DNA of 64,000 bases from G963676795 sp963677215 (GTDB taxonomy: Bacteria; Desulfobacterota; Desulfuromonadia; Desulfuromonadales; Geopsychrobacteraceae): contig OY781919.1 of assembly GCA_963677215.1 (NCBI GenBank), positions 4,154,001 to 4,218,000 on the forward strand, read 5' to 3'. Below the pieces are notes generated by a model. That model was not told where the DNA came from. It made no database searches and saw only the letters and a program-made list of their open reading frames with translations. Within the stretch, counting starts at the first letter, position 1, and each line of letters opens with the position of its first letter. Below are positions 16,845-24,680 of this stretch, piece after piece. The translations under genes and the position numbers were made by a program.

Positions 16845-17972
16845 ATGTCACGCACCGACACAACACAGATCACCATCGATGACACGACACTAAGGGACGG
16901 CGAACAAACCGCAGGCGTTGTCTTCAGCCTGGAAGAGAAGCTGACGATCGCCCGCATGCTTGATGAGATCGGAGTTGGTGAGATCGAGTGCGGCATTCCG
17001 GCCATGGGCAAAACCGAGCAGGAATCGATCAAGGCGCTCCATGACCTGAACCTGAATGCCAGGTTAATAACCTGGAACCGGGCACTGCCCAGCGACATCG
17101 ACGCATCGCTGAACTGCGGAGTCAGGGCAATCGAAATCTCCCTGCCGGTCTCCGACTTTCAGATCCGCAACAAAATAAACAAGGATCGACTCTGGGTGAA
17201 GGAACAGCTGAAACGCACCCTCGATTACGCCGGTCGTCACAACCTCTATATTTCGGTCGGTGGAGAAGATTCGAGCCGGGCCGATCTGCATTTCCTGCTG
17301 GAACTGATGAAGATTGCCGCAGATGGCGGCGCGGCGCGCTTCCGCTTCTGCGATACCCTCGGCCTGCTCGACCCCTTCACGATCTACGAGAAAGTGTGCT
17401 TCCTGGTGTCCCAGGGAACCATTGACCTTGAAGTCCACTGTCATAACGATCTGGGCATGGCCACAGCTAACAGCATCGCCGGAATCCGTGCCGGGGCAAA
17501 ATTTGTCAATACCACGGTCAACGGCCTTGGGGAGAGGGCCGGCAATGCCGCCCTCGAAGAGGTCGTCATGGCTCTCAAACACAGCTGCGCCCTTGACGTT
17601 GGGATAGACACCTCCCATTTTCTTGAACTGTCCCGCTATGTCGCCAAGGCCAGCGGACGGGAGATCCCGGGCTGGAAACCTGTGGTCGGGGAGAATATCT
17701 TCGCCCATGAATCCGGCCTGCATGCTGACGGCGTCATCAAGAACCCGACCAACTACGAGGGATTCGACCCCGCTGAAGTCGGCCTGACCCGCCAACTGGT
17801 TCTTGGCAAACATTCCGGAACGCACAGCCTCACCCAACGCCTTCAACAGCTGCAGATCGACATAGCCCAGATCGAAGTCGAAAAGCTGCTGACCCGGGTC
17901 CGTGACCTGGCCAGCAGGAACAAACGCCCGTTGAGCGACCTGGAACTTCTTCAACTCTGCAGGGCTGCCTGA
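16845..17972 (+). CDS. nifV: Homocitrate synthase NifV
   Basis: A 375-residue member of the HMGL-like / isopropylmalate synthase family, making homocitrate from acetyl-CoA and 2-oxoglutarate for FeMo-cofactor. It has the N-terminal D-D-T-T-L-R-D-G-E-Q catalytic and metal motif (about residues 12-21), E-V-H-C-H-N-D-L-G-M-A metal-ligand motif (about 198-208), N-G-L-G-E-R-A-G-N, and the E-S-G-L-H-A-D-G signature. The short length without the leucine-regulatory domain favours NifV over LeuA. It is separate from the nifEN operon but also has a sigma-54-like promoter, plus an unusual leader terminator. Confidence 0.95.
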   Translation: MSRTDTTQITIDDTTLRDGEQTAGVVFSLEEKLTIARMLDEIGVGEIECGIPAMGKTEQESIKALHDLNLNARLITWNRALPSDIDASLNCGVRAIEISLPVSDFQIRNKINKDRLWVKEQLKRTLDYAGRHNLYISVGGEDSSRADLHFLLELMKIAADGGAARFRFCDTLGLLDPFTIYEKVCFLVSQGTIDLEVHCHNDLGMATANSIAGIRAGAKFVNTTVNGLGERAGNAALEEVVMALKHSCALDVGIDTSHFLELSRYVAKASGREIPGWKPVVGENIFAHESGLHADGVIKNPTNYEGFDPAEVGLTRQLVLGKHSGTHSLTQRLQQLQIDIAQIEVEKLLTRVRDLASRNKRPLSDLELLQLCRAA

Positions 17973-18778
17973 TGATTATCCAGACACTGACAGCCGATGA
18001 CTGGTCGACCTTCGCCGACATGGCCTGTGCGGAAGGCTGGAAAGTCCCGCTCCATGAACAGCGCCTGTTTCAGAACCACTGGAAACCCTACTTTTTCGTC
18101 CTGAAGAAACAGGGCCGACAGCTGGGTTATGTCTCTGCCGTCGCCTATCGCAACAGCGGCTGGATCGGTAACCTGATCGTTCATCCCAGCTTCAGGGGCC
18201 AAGGGTACGGCAGCGAACTGCTCAGCTACGCTCTGGCTTTCCTTGATCAGCCCCAGGTCGAACGGATCTGGCTTACATCCACTGAGCAGAGCGTCCCCTT
18301 TTTCCGCAAAGCAGGTTTCTCGGCTCTAGACCGCGTCGAGCGCTGGAGTGCACCGGGCCTGGGCCTGCAGGCGCCAGAAGAATCGGGTGAGCTGGATGAC
18401 CTGATCTATCTCGATTTTCGCTGCTGGGGGGAGGCGCGGGAAGCGCTGCTACGCACCTACAGCAACGATTCAACGGTTCTGCGTCATGGCACAACCATGG
18501 CCCTGCTGCAGAACGGACTGGGCTTCTGTCAGCTGGGTCCCTGGTTGACCCGTGACCTCAACTCACGCGACCTGCGTGCCCTGCTGCAGGAGGCACGGTC
18601 CTTCACCCCCGCCGACAAGTCAATTCTCAGTGACATCCTGCTCTCGGACGAACTCAACCTGGTTCTGCGTTCCTGCGGATTTGAATGCGTTGGCAGCAGC
18701 CTGTTGATGTGTCTCAGCCATGAACCGGTCAGTTTCAGAGGGGTTATCGCCCTCGCCAGTCTCGGCAGCATCGGCTGA
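17972..18778 (+). CDS. GNAT-family N-acetyltransferase
   Basis: A 268-residue protein whose first half (about 1-140) is a GNAT domain. The acetyl-CoA loop is V-H-P-S-F-R-G-Q-G-Y-G-S-E-L, preceded by G-W-I-G-N-L-I-V. The second half looks like a degenerate second GNAT-like unit, in the style of two-domain YitI/Eis-type enzymes. Its ATG overlaps the nifV stop by one base, so it is translationally coupled to nifV and probably induced with it. The substrate is unknown; a role in nitrogen fixation is suggested only by position. Confidence 0.8.
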   Translation: MIIQTLTADDWSTFADMACAEGWKVPLHEQRLFQNHWKPYFFVLKKQGRQLGYVSAVAYRNSGWIGNLIVHPSFRGQGYGSELLSYALAFLDQPQVERIWLTSTEQSVPFFRKAGFSALDRVERWSAPGLGLQAPEESGELDDLIYLDFRCWGEAREALLRTYSNDSTVLRHGTTMALLQNGLGFCQLGPWLTRDLNSRDLRALLQEARSFTPADKSILSDILLSDELNLVLRSCGFECVGSSLLMCLSHEPVSFRGVIALASLGSIG

Positions 18779-18848
18779 TCTTTTCTTCAAAAATCAGACG
18801 TCGTACCACAAACACACCAAAACGCTAAACTTCCGCCTCTCTTTTTTT

Positions 18849-18860
18849 GTGCATATGCAA
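18849..18860. promoter_or_regulatory. Palindromic operator half of a pair (distal)
   Basis: GTGCATATGCAA lies 8 bp upstream of the -35 box of the promoter at 18869-18897. It shares GTGCATATGCA with the copy at 18906-18917, centred 57 bp away. The binding regulator is not known to me. Confidence 0.5.
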
Positions 18861-18868
18861 ATTAATCA

Positions 18869-18897
18869 TTGACATGCCGCCCCTCCAAAACTATTCT
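18869..18897 (+). promoter_or_regulatory. Sigma-70-type promoter of the NafY-like/MinD operon
   Basis: TTGACA at 18869-18874 and TATTCT at 18892-18897, with 17-nt spacing, lie 173 nt upstream of the first gene. Palindromes sit on both sides, so the promoter is likely repressed when both are occupied. Confidence 0.65.
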
Positions 18898-18905
18898 CCC
18901 CTTTA

Positions 18906-18917
18906 GTGCATATGCAC
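18906..18917. promoter_or_regulatory. Palindromic operator half of a pair (proximal)
   Basis: GTGCATATGCAC is a perfect 12-bp palindrome beginning 8 bp after the -10 box, over the expected transcription start. It pairs with the site at 18849-18860. Confidence 0.55.
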
Positions 18918-19070
18918 AGAACAAAACTATTTGACGTACCAAGCCATAGCTGATCGAGAAAGACAGCAGCAAAAGTCCAAAGCCGACTACAAGGTCAACA
19001 ACGATAGACATCACTGGACACTGTCCTGATAACCCCGAACAGAAACTGACAAAAAACGGAGAAACCCAGA

Positions 19071-19811
19071 ATGATTATTGCCATCACTGCACAAGAACCT
19101 TCCCTGCAGGCCGAAATTGATCAACGCTTTGGCCGCGCCGCTTACTTCATGATCGCCGACAGCATTACCGGCCAGGTCCGCGCCCATGACAACAGTGCCG
19201 GAGTTGAGGCCAGCAACGGAGCAGGCACTTCTGCTGCCCAGCTGCTGGCTGATGCCGGTGTCAACATCCTCTATACCGGCAAAGTCGGCCCCAAGGCCGC
19301 TGAAGTCCTCAACAAGGCCGGCATCGTCTATCATGAAGACATCACCGGCACTGTTGAAGCCATTCTCGATGGACTGGCCCAGGACATCAGCGCCCAGCAA
19401 CAGGCCGGTGGTCAGGCAGCGACCGTCGAAGCCCCGGAAGCAGGCGCCCTGCGCCTTGCGGTCCCGGCCGACACTGATGCGGGGCTGCAATCAACCCGTT
19501 CCGGTCACTTCGGACGTTGCAACTACTACACCCTGATCGACATCAAGGACAATCAGGTCGTCAAAATCACCCCACTGAAAAACGGCGGTCACACTCAAGG
19601 CGGCTGCTTTGCCCCGGTCATGCTCTTGAGCGGCAATCACGTCACCAAACTGGTTGTTGCCGGCATCGGCGGACGTCCACTGCAGGGTTTCCGCGCCAAC
19701 GGCATTGAAGTCTACTTCGGCGGCGGCAACACCGTTGAAGAAACCCTCAACCTCTACCTCAACGACCAGCTCAGCCCATTGAGCGACGACCAGGTTTGCG
19801 GAGCCCACTAA
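19071..19811 (+). CDS. Tandem NifX/NafY-type FeMo-cofactor-binding protein
   Basis: A 246-residue protein with two copies of the dinitrogenase Fe-Mo cofactor biosynthesis domain (PF02579; also in NifX, NafY and the NifB C-terminus). Copy one is about 1-105 (I-D-Q-R-F-G-R-A-A-Y-F) and copy two about 125-240 (T-R-S-G-H-F-G-R-C-N-Y-Y), joined by an Ala/Gln-rich linker. Such domains carry or hold Fe-S/Fe-Mo precursors. It leads an operon with two ferredoxin-containing MinD ATPases and a flavodiiron protein, so Fe-S trafficking rather than nitrogenase itself may be its job. The promoter upstream has paired palindromic sites. Confidence 0.88.
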   Translation: MIIAITAQEPSLQAEIDQRFGRAAYFMIADSITGQVRAHDNSAGVEASNGAGTSAAQLLADAGVNILYTGKVGPKAAEVLNKAGIVYHEDITGTVEAILDGLAQDISAQQQAGGQAATVEAPEAGALRLAVPADTDAGLQSTRSGHFGRCNYYTLIDIKDNQVVKITPLKNGGHTQGGCFAPVMLLSGNHVTKLVVAGIGGRPLQGFRANGIEVYFGGGNTVEETLNLYLNDQLSPLSDDQVCGAH

Positions 19812-19851
19812 GACCAGACGTCTCCCGATCTTCGCATCACAACTGTTCATG

Positions 19852-19881
19852 CCCGGGCCGCTAAGTTTTCAGCGGCCCGGG
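19852..19881 (+). other. Strong intercistronic hairpin
   Basis: CCCGGGCCGCT (19852-19862) pairs perfectly with AGCGGCCCGGG (19871-19881) around an 8-nt loop. There is no T-run after it, so it is more likely an mRNA-stability or partial-termination element between the first and second operon genes than a full terminator. Confidence 0.5.
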
Positions 19882-19934
19882 TGGCAGCATACCGTATTTC
19901 AAGCATATATAAAAAAGAGACGGGCTATTTGAAA

Positions 19935-20765
19935 ATGATCATCTCAGTTGTCAGTGGCAAAGGCGGGGCCGGCAAGACCACGATCGCTCTGTCTCTGGCC
20001 CGAAGCTTTGGCGCCGACCTTTATGACCTAGATGTCGATGCCCCGAACAGCGAATACTTTCTCCAGTTGCAGGAAGTGAAAAGCGAACCGGTCACCCAGA
20101 TCCTGCCACACTTCACTGCGGAACGCTGTAACGGCTGCGGCATCTGCACCAGAGAATGCCGCTTCAATGCGCTCTACAAGATTGCCGGAACCGTTTATCT
20201 GACCGAAACTCTCTGCCATGGCTGCGGCCTCTGTGAAATGGTCTGCCCCCGCCAGGCGATCAGCTACCAGCCTGAAGAGATCGGCAAAATGCGCCGGGCA
20301 GTCTCCCCGGTCAGCGATGCTCTGGTCACCATCGGCGATCTTAAAATCGGCTCGGCGCGCAGTACCTATCTGATTCAGCAACTGATCGGAACCATCGACG
20401 AATGCACTCCTCTGACCATCATCGACGGCCCGCCCGGCAACTCCTGCGCCGCCGTTGCAGCCATAGAACCGGCCGACCTGGTTGTACTCGTCGTTGAACC
20501 GACACCGTTCGGTTTTCACGACATGTGCCAAACCGAAGAGATCCTTAAGAAACTGAATAAGCGCTATGTCGTCATTGCCAACAAGGCCAACAGCAATGAA
20601 GCGACAGACCAATTATTCAAGGAGCACCAGCGCAAACCACGGATGATAATCCCCCTTGACGACCGCTACCATCAGGCCAACCTAAACGGCCAGGTTCTGA
20701 GTCAACATTTTCCAGAAATTGATCAACAGCTCAAAGAACTGATCGGTCCGGAGGTCGCTGAATGA
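19935..20765 (+). CDS. MinD-family ATPase with inserted 2[4Fe-4S] ferredoxin domain
   Basis: A 276-residue P-loop ATPase of the Mrp/MinD type. The deviant Walker A is S-G-K-G-G-A-G-K-T-T (about residues 7-16) and the D-G-P-P-G switch region lies at about 162. A ferredoxin segment is inserted at about 55-105, with two CxxCxxCxxxC sets (C-N-G-C-G-I-C-T-R-E-C and C-H-G-C-G-L-C-E-M-V-C). Relatives are widespread in anaerobes and archaea and are thought to load or transfer Fe-S clusters. I start at M-I-I-S-V-V-S-G-K, the family start; upstream residues look non-native. The stop overlaps the next gene by 4 nt. Confidence 0.88.
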   Translation: MIISVVSGKGGAGKTTIALSLARSFGADLYDLDVDAPNSEYFLQLQEVKSEPVTQILPHFTAERCNGCGICTRECRFNALYKIAGTVYLTETLCHGCGLCEMVCPRQAISYQPEEIGKMRRAVSPVSDALVTIGDLKIGSARSTYLIQQLIGTIDECTPLTIIDGPPGNSCAAVAAIEPADLVVLVVEPTPFGFHDMCQTEEILKKLNKRYVVIANKANSNEATDQLFKEHQRKPRMIIPLDDRYHQANLNGQVLSQHFPEIDQQLKELIGPEVAE

Positions 20766-21628
20766 AGACACAACAGATTGCTTTACTAAGTGGCAAGGGG
20801 GGCGCCGGCAAGACCTCCGTCACGGCCGCCCTGATCAAACTGTTCGATGCGGTCGTCGCCGTCGATGCAGACGTCAACGCATCCAACCTGCCCATTCTTC
20901 TTCAGCCTGAACGCTTGAGTCAGAGCGATTACTACGCTATGGATGTCGCAGAAATCAACGAGTCCAACTGTACCAACTGCGGAATCTGCATCGAAAGCTG
21001 TCGCTTCTCCGCAATCCGTCGCGATCCAGCCGTTTTCACCCCTGTTATTCACGGCTGTGAAGGCTGCGCAAGTTGCGCCTTTGCATGTCCGCAGCGGGCG
21101 ATCAGCATGGTTCCACACCAGGCCGGAGTCTGGTATCATAGCCGGCTGAATAATGGCATGATGCTCCACGCCGACCTGTTCCCCGGTGAAGACAACAGCG
21201 GAAAACTGATCAGCAAGATTCGCAACGAAGCGACCGCAGTTGCAAAAGAGCGGCAGATTCCCTACATTGTCATTGACGGACCGCCAGGCACGAGCTGCCA
21301 AGCCATCTCTTCAATTACCGGTGTCGATCTGGTTGTCGCGGTCGTCGAGGAAAGCCTTTCCGGCCTGTCCGACTACCACCGGTTAGCGGGATTGCTTGAA
21401 AAATTTCGTCTCAGACATCTGGTGGTCATCAACAAGGCCGGCTTCAGTGCCGAAATCAACGGCCAGATCAGAACCAGCGCTGCGGAGTTCGGCGCAGATG
21501 TTTTCTGCAGTCTGCCGTTTGACCGGGCCATTCCCGAAGCACTGCAAAACTTGCAAAGTCTGGCCGAAATAGACGAATATAGAGAAACGATAAAGAACCT
21601 GCTCACTGAACTCAAAAAGTACCCGTAA
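20762..21628 (+). CDS. Second MinD-family ATPase with ferredoxin insert
   Basis: A 288-residue paralogue of the preceding protein: Walker A L-S-G-K-G-G-A-G-K-T (about 9-18), ferredoxin insert with C-T-N-C-G-I-C-I-E-S-C and C-E-G-C-A-S-C-A-F-A-C, and D-G-P-P-G-T-S-C. The ATGA overlap with the upstream gene implies tight coupling and probably a heterodimer with one Fe-S insert per subunit. The pair with a NifX-type protein is a recurring arrangement in anaerobes. Exact substrate unknown. Confidence 0.88.
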   Translation: MKTQQIALLSGKGGAGKTSVTAALIKLFDAVVAVDADVNASNLPILLQPERLSQSDYYAMDVAEINESNCTNCGICIESCRFSAIRRDPAVFTPVIHGCEGCASCAFACPQRAISMVPHQAGVWYHSRLNNGMMLHADLFPGEDNSGKLISKIRNEATAVAKERQIPYIVIDGPPGTSCQAISSITGVDLVVAVVEESLSGLSDYHRLAGLLEKFRLRHLVVINKAGFSAEINGQIRTSAAEFGADVFCSLPFDRAIPEALQNLQSLAEIDEYRETIKNLLTELKKYP

Positions 21629-21662
21629 CCCGCGGGTCAAAACCAGGACAAGAGGACTTTTG

Positions 21663-22886
21663 ATGAACGCAGTACAGATTACTGACGGCATTTACTGTTT
21701 GCCAGTCAATCTCGAAAGCTATCAGCTGTTTGAAGGAATGTGGCCGATGCCGAACGGCATCTCGATCAATGCCTATATCGTCAAAGGCGAAAAAACTGCC
21801 CTGATCGACCTGATTGAAGACGTCAAAGGAAAGCCCGCCGACTTTGAAAGCGAACTTGCGTCAATCTCTATCGAGCCGGAAAAGATCGACTATCTGATCA
21901 TCAATCACATGGAGCCGGACCACACCAGCTGGCTGCCCAAGCTGCATCAACGCAATCCGAACCTCAGAATTTACGCGACCGCCAAAGCCATTGCGATGCT
22001 CAAGAACTTCTACGGCATCGACACCAATGTCGTGCCAATCAAGGACGGTGACACCCTGGACCTTGGCCAGGGCAAGGTTCTGACCTTCTTTGAGACACCC
22101 AACATCCACTGGCCGGAAACCATGATGACCTATGAGCAGAGCAGCGGAACGCTCTTCTCCTGTGACGGTTTCGGCTCCTATGGAACCCTCAACGGGGTCT
22201 ATTTCGACGATCAGCTATCAACCACCCAACACAGTTTCTTCAGCAACGAGGCGCTGCGCTATTACGCCAATATCGTCTCCAGCTTCTCGACCTTTGTCAC
22301 CAAGGCGATCGACCGTCTGAAGAGCCTCGACATCAAGGTTATCGCCCCCTCGCACGGCATCATCTGGCGTGAAAACCCGCAGGCGATCATCGACTCCTAC
22401 GCCCGGCTGGCGTCCTACCAGAACGGCCCGGCAGAGCCGGAAGTCACAGTCATCTGGTCGAGCATGTACGGCAACACCGAAAAACTGGTCAACAGTATTG
22501 TCCAGGGGGTCCGCAAGGAAGGGCTGCCGGTCCATGTCTACCGTGTCCCCGACGAACACGTCGGCGGCATCCTCGCCTCCGCCTGGAAATCGGCCGGACT
22601 GATCCTCGGCATGCCGACCTACGAATACGAAATGTTCCCCCCCATGGCCTGGGTCCTCGACATGTTCCGGCGCAAGAAGGTCTGGAACAAAAAGGTCCTG
22701 CGCTTCGGTTCCGCCGGCTGGTCAGGGGGGGCACAGCGCGAATTGACCGCCCTTACTGAAAAACTCAAGTGGGATTTTGCCGAGCCAATCGAGTGGATGG
22801 GAAAACCCTCTGACACAGATCTGCAACGCGCCATGGAGCAGAGCCAGGAACTGGCCCGTAGCGTCAAGGAATACTGTAGCAAATGA
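21663..22886 (+). CDS. Flavodiiron protein (FprA type)
   Basis: A 407-residue A-type flavoprotein. The N-terminal metallo-beta-lactamase-like domain (about 1-250) has the diiron ligands H-M-E-P-D-H. The C-terminal flavodoxin domain (about 255-400) has the FMN loop W-S-S-M-Y-G-N-T-E-K. These enzymes reduce O2 to water or NO to N2O and protect anaerobes. The ATG at 21663 is preceded by AAGAGGA. It follows the MinD pair by 34 nt, so the operon may guard oxygen-sensitive Fe-S factors; that link is inference. The electron donor (rubredoxin or similar) is not encoded here. Confidence 0.94.
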   Translation: MNAVQITDGIYCLPVNLESYQLFEGMWPMPNGISINAYIVKGEKTALIDLIEDVKGKPADFESELASISIEPEKIDYLIINHMEPDHTSWLPKLHQRNPNLRIYATAKAIAMLKNFYGIDTNVVPIKDGDTLDLGQGKVLTFFETPNIHWPETMMTYEQSSGTLFSCDGFGSYGTLNGVYFDDQLSTTQHSFFSNEALRYYANIVSSFSTFVTKAIDRLKSLDIKVIAPSHGIIWRENPQAIIDSYARLASYQNGPAEPEVTVIWSSMYGNTEKLVNSIVQGVRKEGLPVHVYRVPDEHVGGILASAWKSAGLILGMPTYEYEMFPPMAWVLDMFRRKKVWNKKVLRFGSAGWSGGAQRELTALTEKLKWDFAEPIEWMGKPSDTDLQRAMEQSQELARSVKEYCSK

Positions 22887-22938
22887 CTTCGGTATCGGGC
22901 GGTCTGGAAAGAATGACCTGACCGCCCGATACCGAGGT
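22886..22938 (+). terminator. Long hairpin after the flavodiiron gene
   Basis: A 16-bp perfect stem (22889-22904 with 22920-22935), extended by three further pairs, surrounds a 15-nt loop. It is followed only by GGTTTCAG, so the T-tract is weak. It is probably the operon terminator. Confidence 0.6.
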
Positions 22939-22981
22939 TTCAGATTTAAAATTTCAGAATTCATAAATCAGGACACCTGAA

Positions 22982-23179
22982 ATGAGTGAAGAGAAGAGCC
23001 CGTGGATCTGTCACGTCTGTGATCACAGGTCGACGGTTGGCGAAGGGTTGGTCTGCAGTGTCTGTTACAAATTGACCTGTTCGGAACATATCACGACAAC
23101 CTCTGTCTATAATCCAGACAGCGGACTCTATGAACTCAAGCTGGTCTGCGTCGCCTGCCAGTTTCTGAAAAACCTTTAG
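22982..23179 (+). CDS. Small multi-Cys zinc-finger-like protein, 65 aa
   Basis: A 65-residue protein with three CxxC pairs (C-H-V-C, C-S-V-C and C-V-A-C), a further Cys and a His (T-C-S-E-H), giving a treble-clef or double zinc-ribbon pattern. I recognise no named family. It lies 12 nt before the SUI1 gene on the same strand, so the two are probably co-transcribed, and it starts 43 nt past the flavodiiron hairpin. A ribosome site is weak (AGGACA). Confidence 0.7.
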   Translation: MSEEKSPWICHVCDHRSTVGEGLVCSVCYKLTCSEHITTTSVYNPDSGLYELKLVCVACQFLKNL

Positions 23180-23191
23180 CGGACTGACAAG

Positions 23192-23551
23192 ATGAAAAAC
23201 AGCAATAGCAGACTGGTCTATTCCGACAGTCTAGGCAAGATCTGCCCGGAATGCAGCCAACCGATCAAACAGTGCCACTGCAGCAAAAAGCAGGCGTCAG
23301 CCCCCCCCTCGGACGGCATAGTCCGTATCGCTCGGGAAACTAAGGGGCGCAAAGGCAAAGGGGTAACCCTGATCAGCGGCGTTCCTCTTGTTGGTGAGGA
23401 GCTGAAGTCCTTTGCCAAAACCCTGAAACAGAAATGCGGAACCGGTGGAACCCTCAAGGACGGGGTCATCGAAATTCAGGGTGATCACCGCGACCTGCTA
23501 CTCGGACTGCTGCAACAGCAAGGCTGGACAGTGAAAAAAGCCGGCGGCTGA
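23192..23551 (+). CDS. yciH: SUI1/eIF1-like translation factor (YciH)
   Basis: A 119-residue protein with an N-terminal zinc-binding stretch (C-P-E-C...C-H-C) and a C-terminal SUI1 domain. The SUI1 marks are R-K-G-K-G-V-T-L-I-S-G-V and C-G-T-G-G-T-L-K-D-G-V-I-E-I-Q-G-D. Bacterial YciH is an eIF1 homologue that affects initiation fidelity. Length and motif order are normal. Confidence 0.92.
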   Translation: MKNSNSRLVYSDSLGKICPECSQPIKQCHCSKKQASAPPSDGIVRIARETKGRKGKGVTLISGVPLVGEELKSFAKTLKQKCGTGGTLKDGVIEIQGDHRDLLLGLLQQQGWTVKKAGG

Positions 23552-23564
23552 TCGCTGCCGGCTT
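23533..23564 (-). terminator. Terminator between yciH and the ATP-grasp-like gene
   Basis: A perfect 11-12-bp stem (arms ending at 23548 and starting at 23554) with a TGATC loop. On the minus strand it is followed by six T, fitting the gene ending at 23569. It overlaps the last codons of yciH. Confidence 0.8.
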
Positions 23565-23568
23565 CCGG

Positions 23569-24672
23569 CTAGACCAACCGCACCCGGGCGAACCCGCCCC
23601 GTTCGGTATGCAGATTGGTAACCTGCCCCTGGTAGACCCTGGCGGCAACGCCGAGCAGATGATCGCGATAGACGTAAAGCCGGATATCGACCTTGAAATC
23701 ATCTCCTTCCGAAGTTACCACCGAAGGGGGAACCACCTGCTGCACCAGGGTTGTGTCTGGCTCGAACTCGACGAACCGCTTGCGCGAAATCGACTTTCCC
23801 ATCAGCACACCGCGGCCACCAAAGCGACTGACCGGCTTAAAAATGGAATCTTTACGTTCCGCCCAGACCGTATCCGGATCAAGATCTTTGAGCAGACGGC
23901 TTTTCGGCACACAGCTCGCGAGCAGACACTGGGCGTTTTCAGACAGGTTCAGATCCTCCAATTCATCAGTATCAGACCAGAGAATCATCCTGCGTTTGTC
24001 GGCCAGCAGGCCATAGGCAAAAGGATTCGGGGACAGACACACCTGCCTGGTCAGATAAGCCTTACGGATGAAACTCATGACCTCATCCTCCAGATAGAAA
24101 TCACAGTGCCTGTTGTAGATCATATCGATCGGTCCTGATTTCCCGTAGAGAACAGTGCCGTTGATCTCCACCTCTCCCGGAGCAAGGATTTCAACATCAA
24201 GCCCCTGTTCCACAAGCCATGCCGCGATGTATTCCATTTCGACATAGAGGGGCTGGTTCAGCGGATCGTCATCGACAATGGCAACCCGCCGCAGCGGTCT
24301 ATTAACCCCGGCGCAATATGAGTGCCAGTCGCTCATCAGACTGGCAAAGAAGCGCTGCTTGAAGCGTTCGGTGTCAACAGCCGCACGTTCGTCACCGGCA
24401 AGCTCTGTCTGCAGCGTCATATAGGCGCCACCGGCGTTGGTATTGACCTCGATCAACTTAGGGCCTGCGTCACTTAAGTGAAAATCGTAACCCATCATCA
24501 GCGACCCGTGTCCAGGGTCAAATCTGGCCGCCTCCGGCAGCTCGGGAAACACTCGCTGGCGATACTCAGGGTTCTGGCTCAACCGATAGAGAACCCTGAC
24601 CAGATGCAACATCTGACGGAAATCGGAACGGGTTATCGAAACGGGGATCTGACTAACGAGCCTGTCTGACAT
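23569..24672 (-). CDS. ATP-grasp-like protein of unknown function
   Basis: A 367-residue cytosolic protein with ATP-grasp features. There is an N-terminal D-F-H-L-S-D-A-G-P-K-L-I-E-V-N-T-N-A-G-G-A segment (about 70-90), central F-K-P-V-S-R-F-G-G-R-G-V nucleotide-binding loop (about 280-291), and D-F-K-V-D-I-R-L-Y-V near the end. The order suggests a permuted or atypical ATP-grasp enzyme that joins an acid to an amine. The substrate is not evident. It is the last gene of a three-gene minus-strand operon, 8 nt after the LOG-family gene. Confidence 0.7.
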   Translation of the reverse strand: MSDRLVSQIPVSITRSDFRQMLHLVRVLYRLSQNPEYRQRVFPELPEAARFDPGHGSLMMGYDFHLSDAGPKLIEVNTNAGGAYMTLQTELAGDERAAVDTERFKQRFFASLMSDWHSYCAGVNRPLRRVAIVDDDPLNQPLYVEMEYIAAWLVEQGLDVEILAPGEVEINGTVLYGKSGPIDMIYNRHCDFYLEDEVMSFIRKAYLTRQVCLSPNPFAYGLLADKRRMILWSDTDELEDLNLSENAQCLLASCVPKSRLLKDLDPDTVWAERKDSIFKPVSRFGGRGVLMGKSISRKRFVEFEPDTTLVQQVVPPSVVTSEGDDFKVDIRLYVYRDHLLGVAARVYQGQVTNLHTERGGFARVRLV

Positions 24673-24680
24673 TACCGTCC

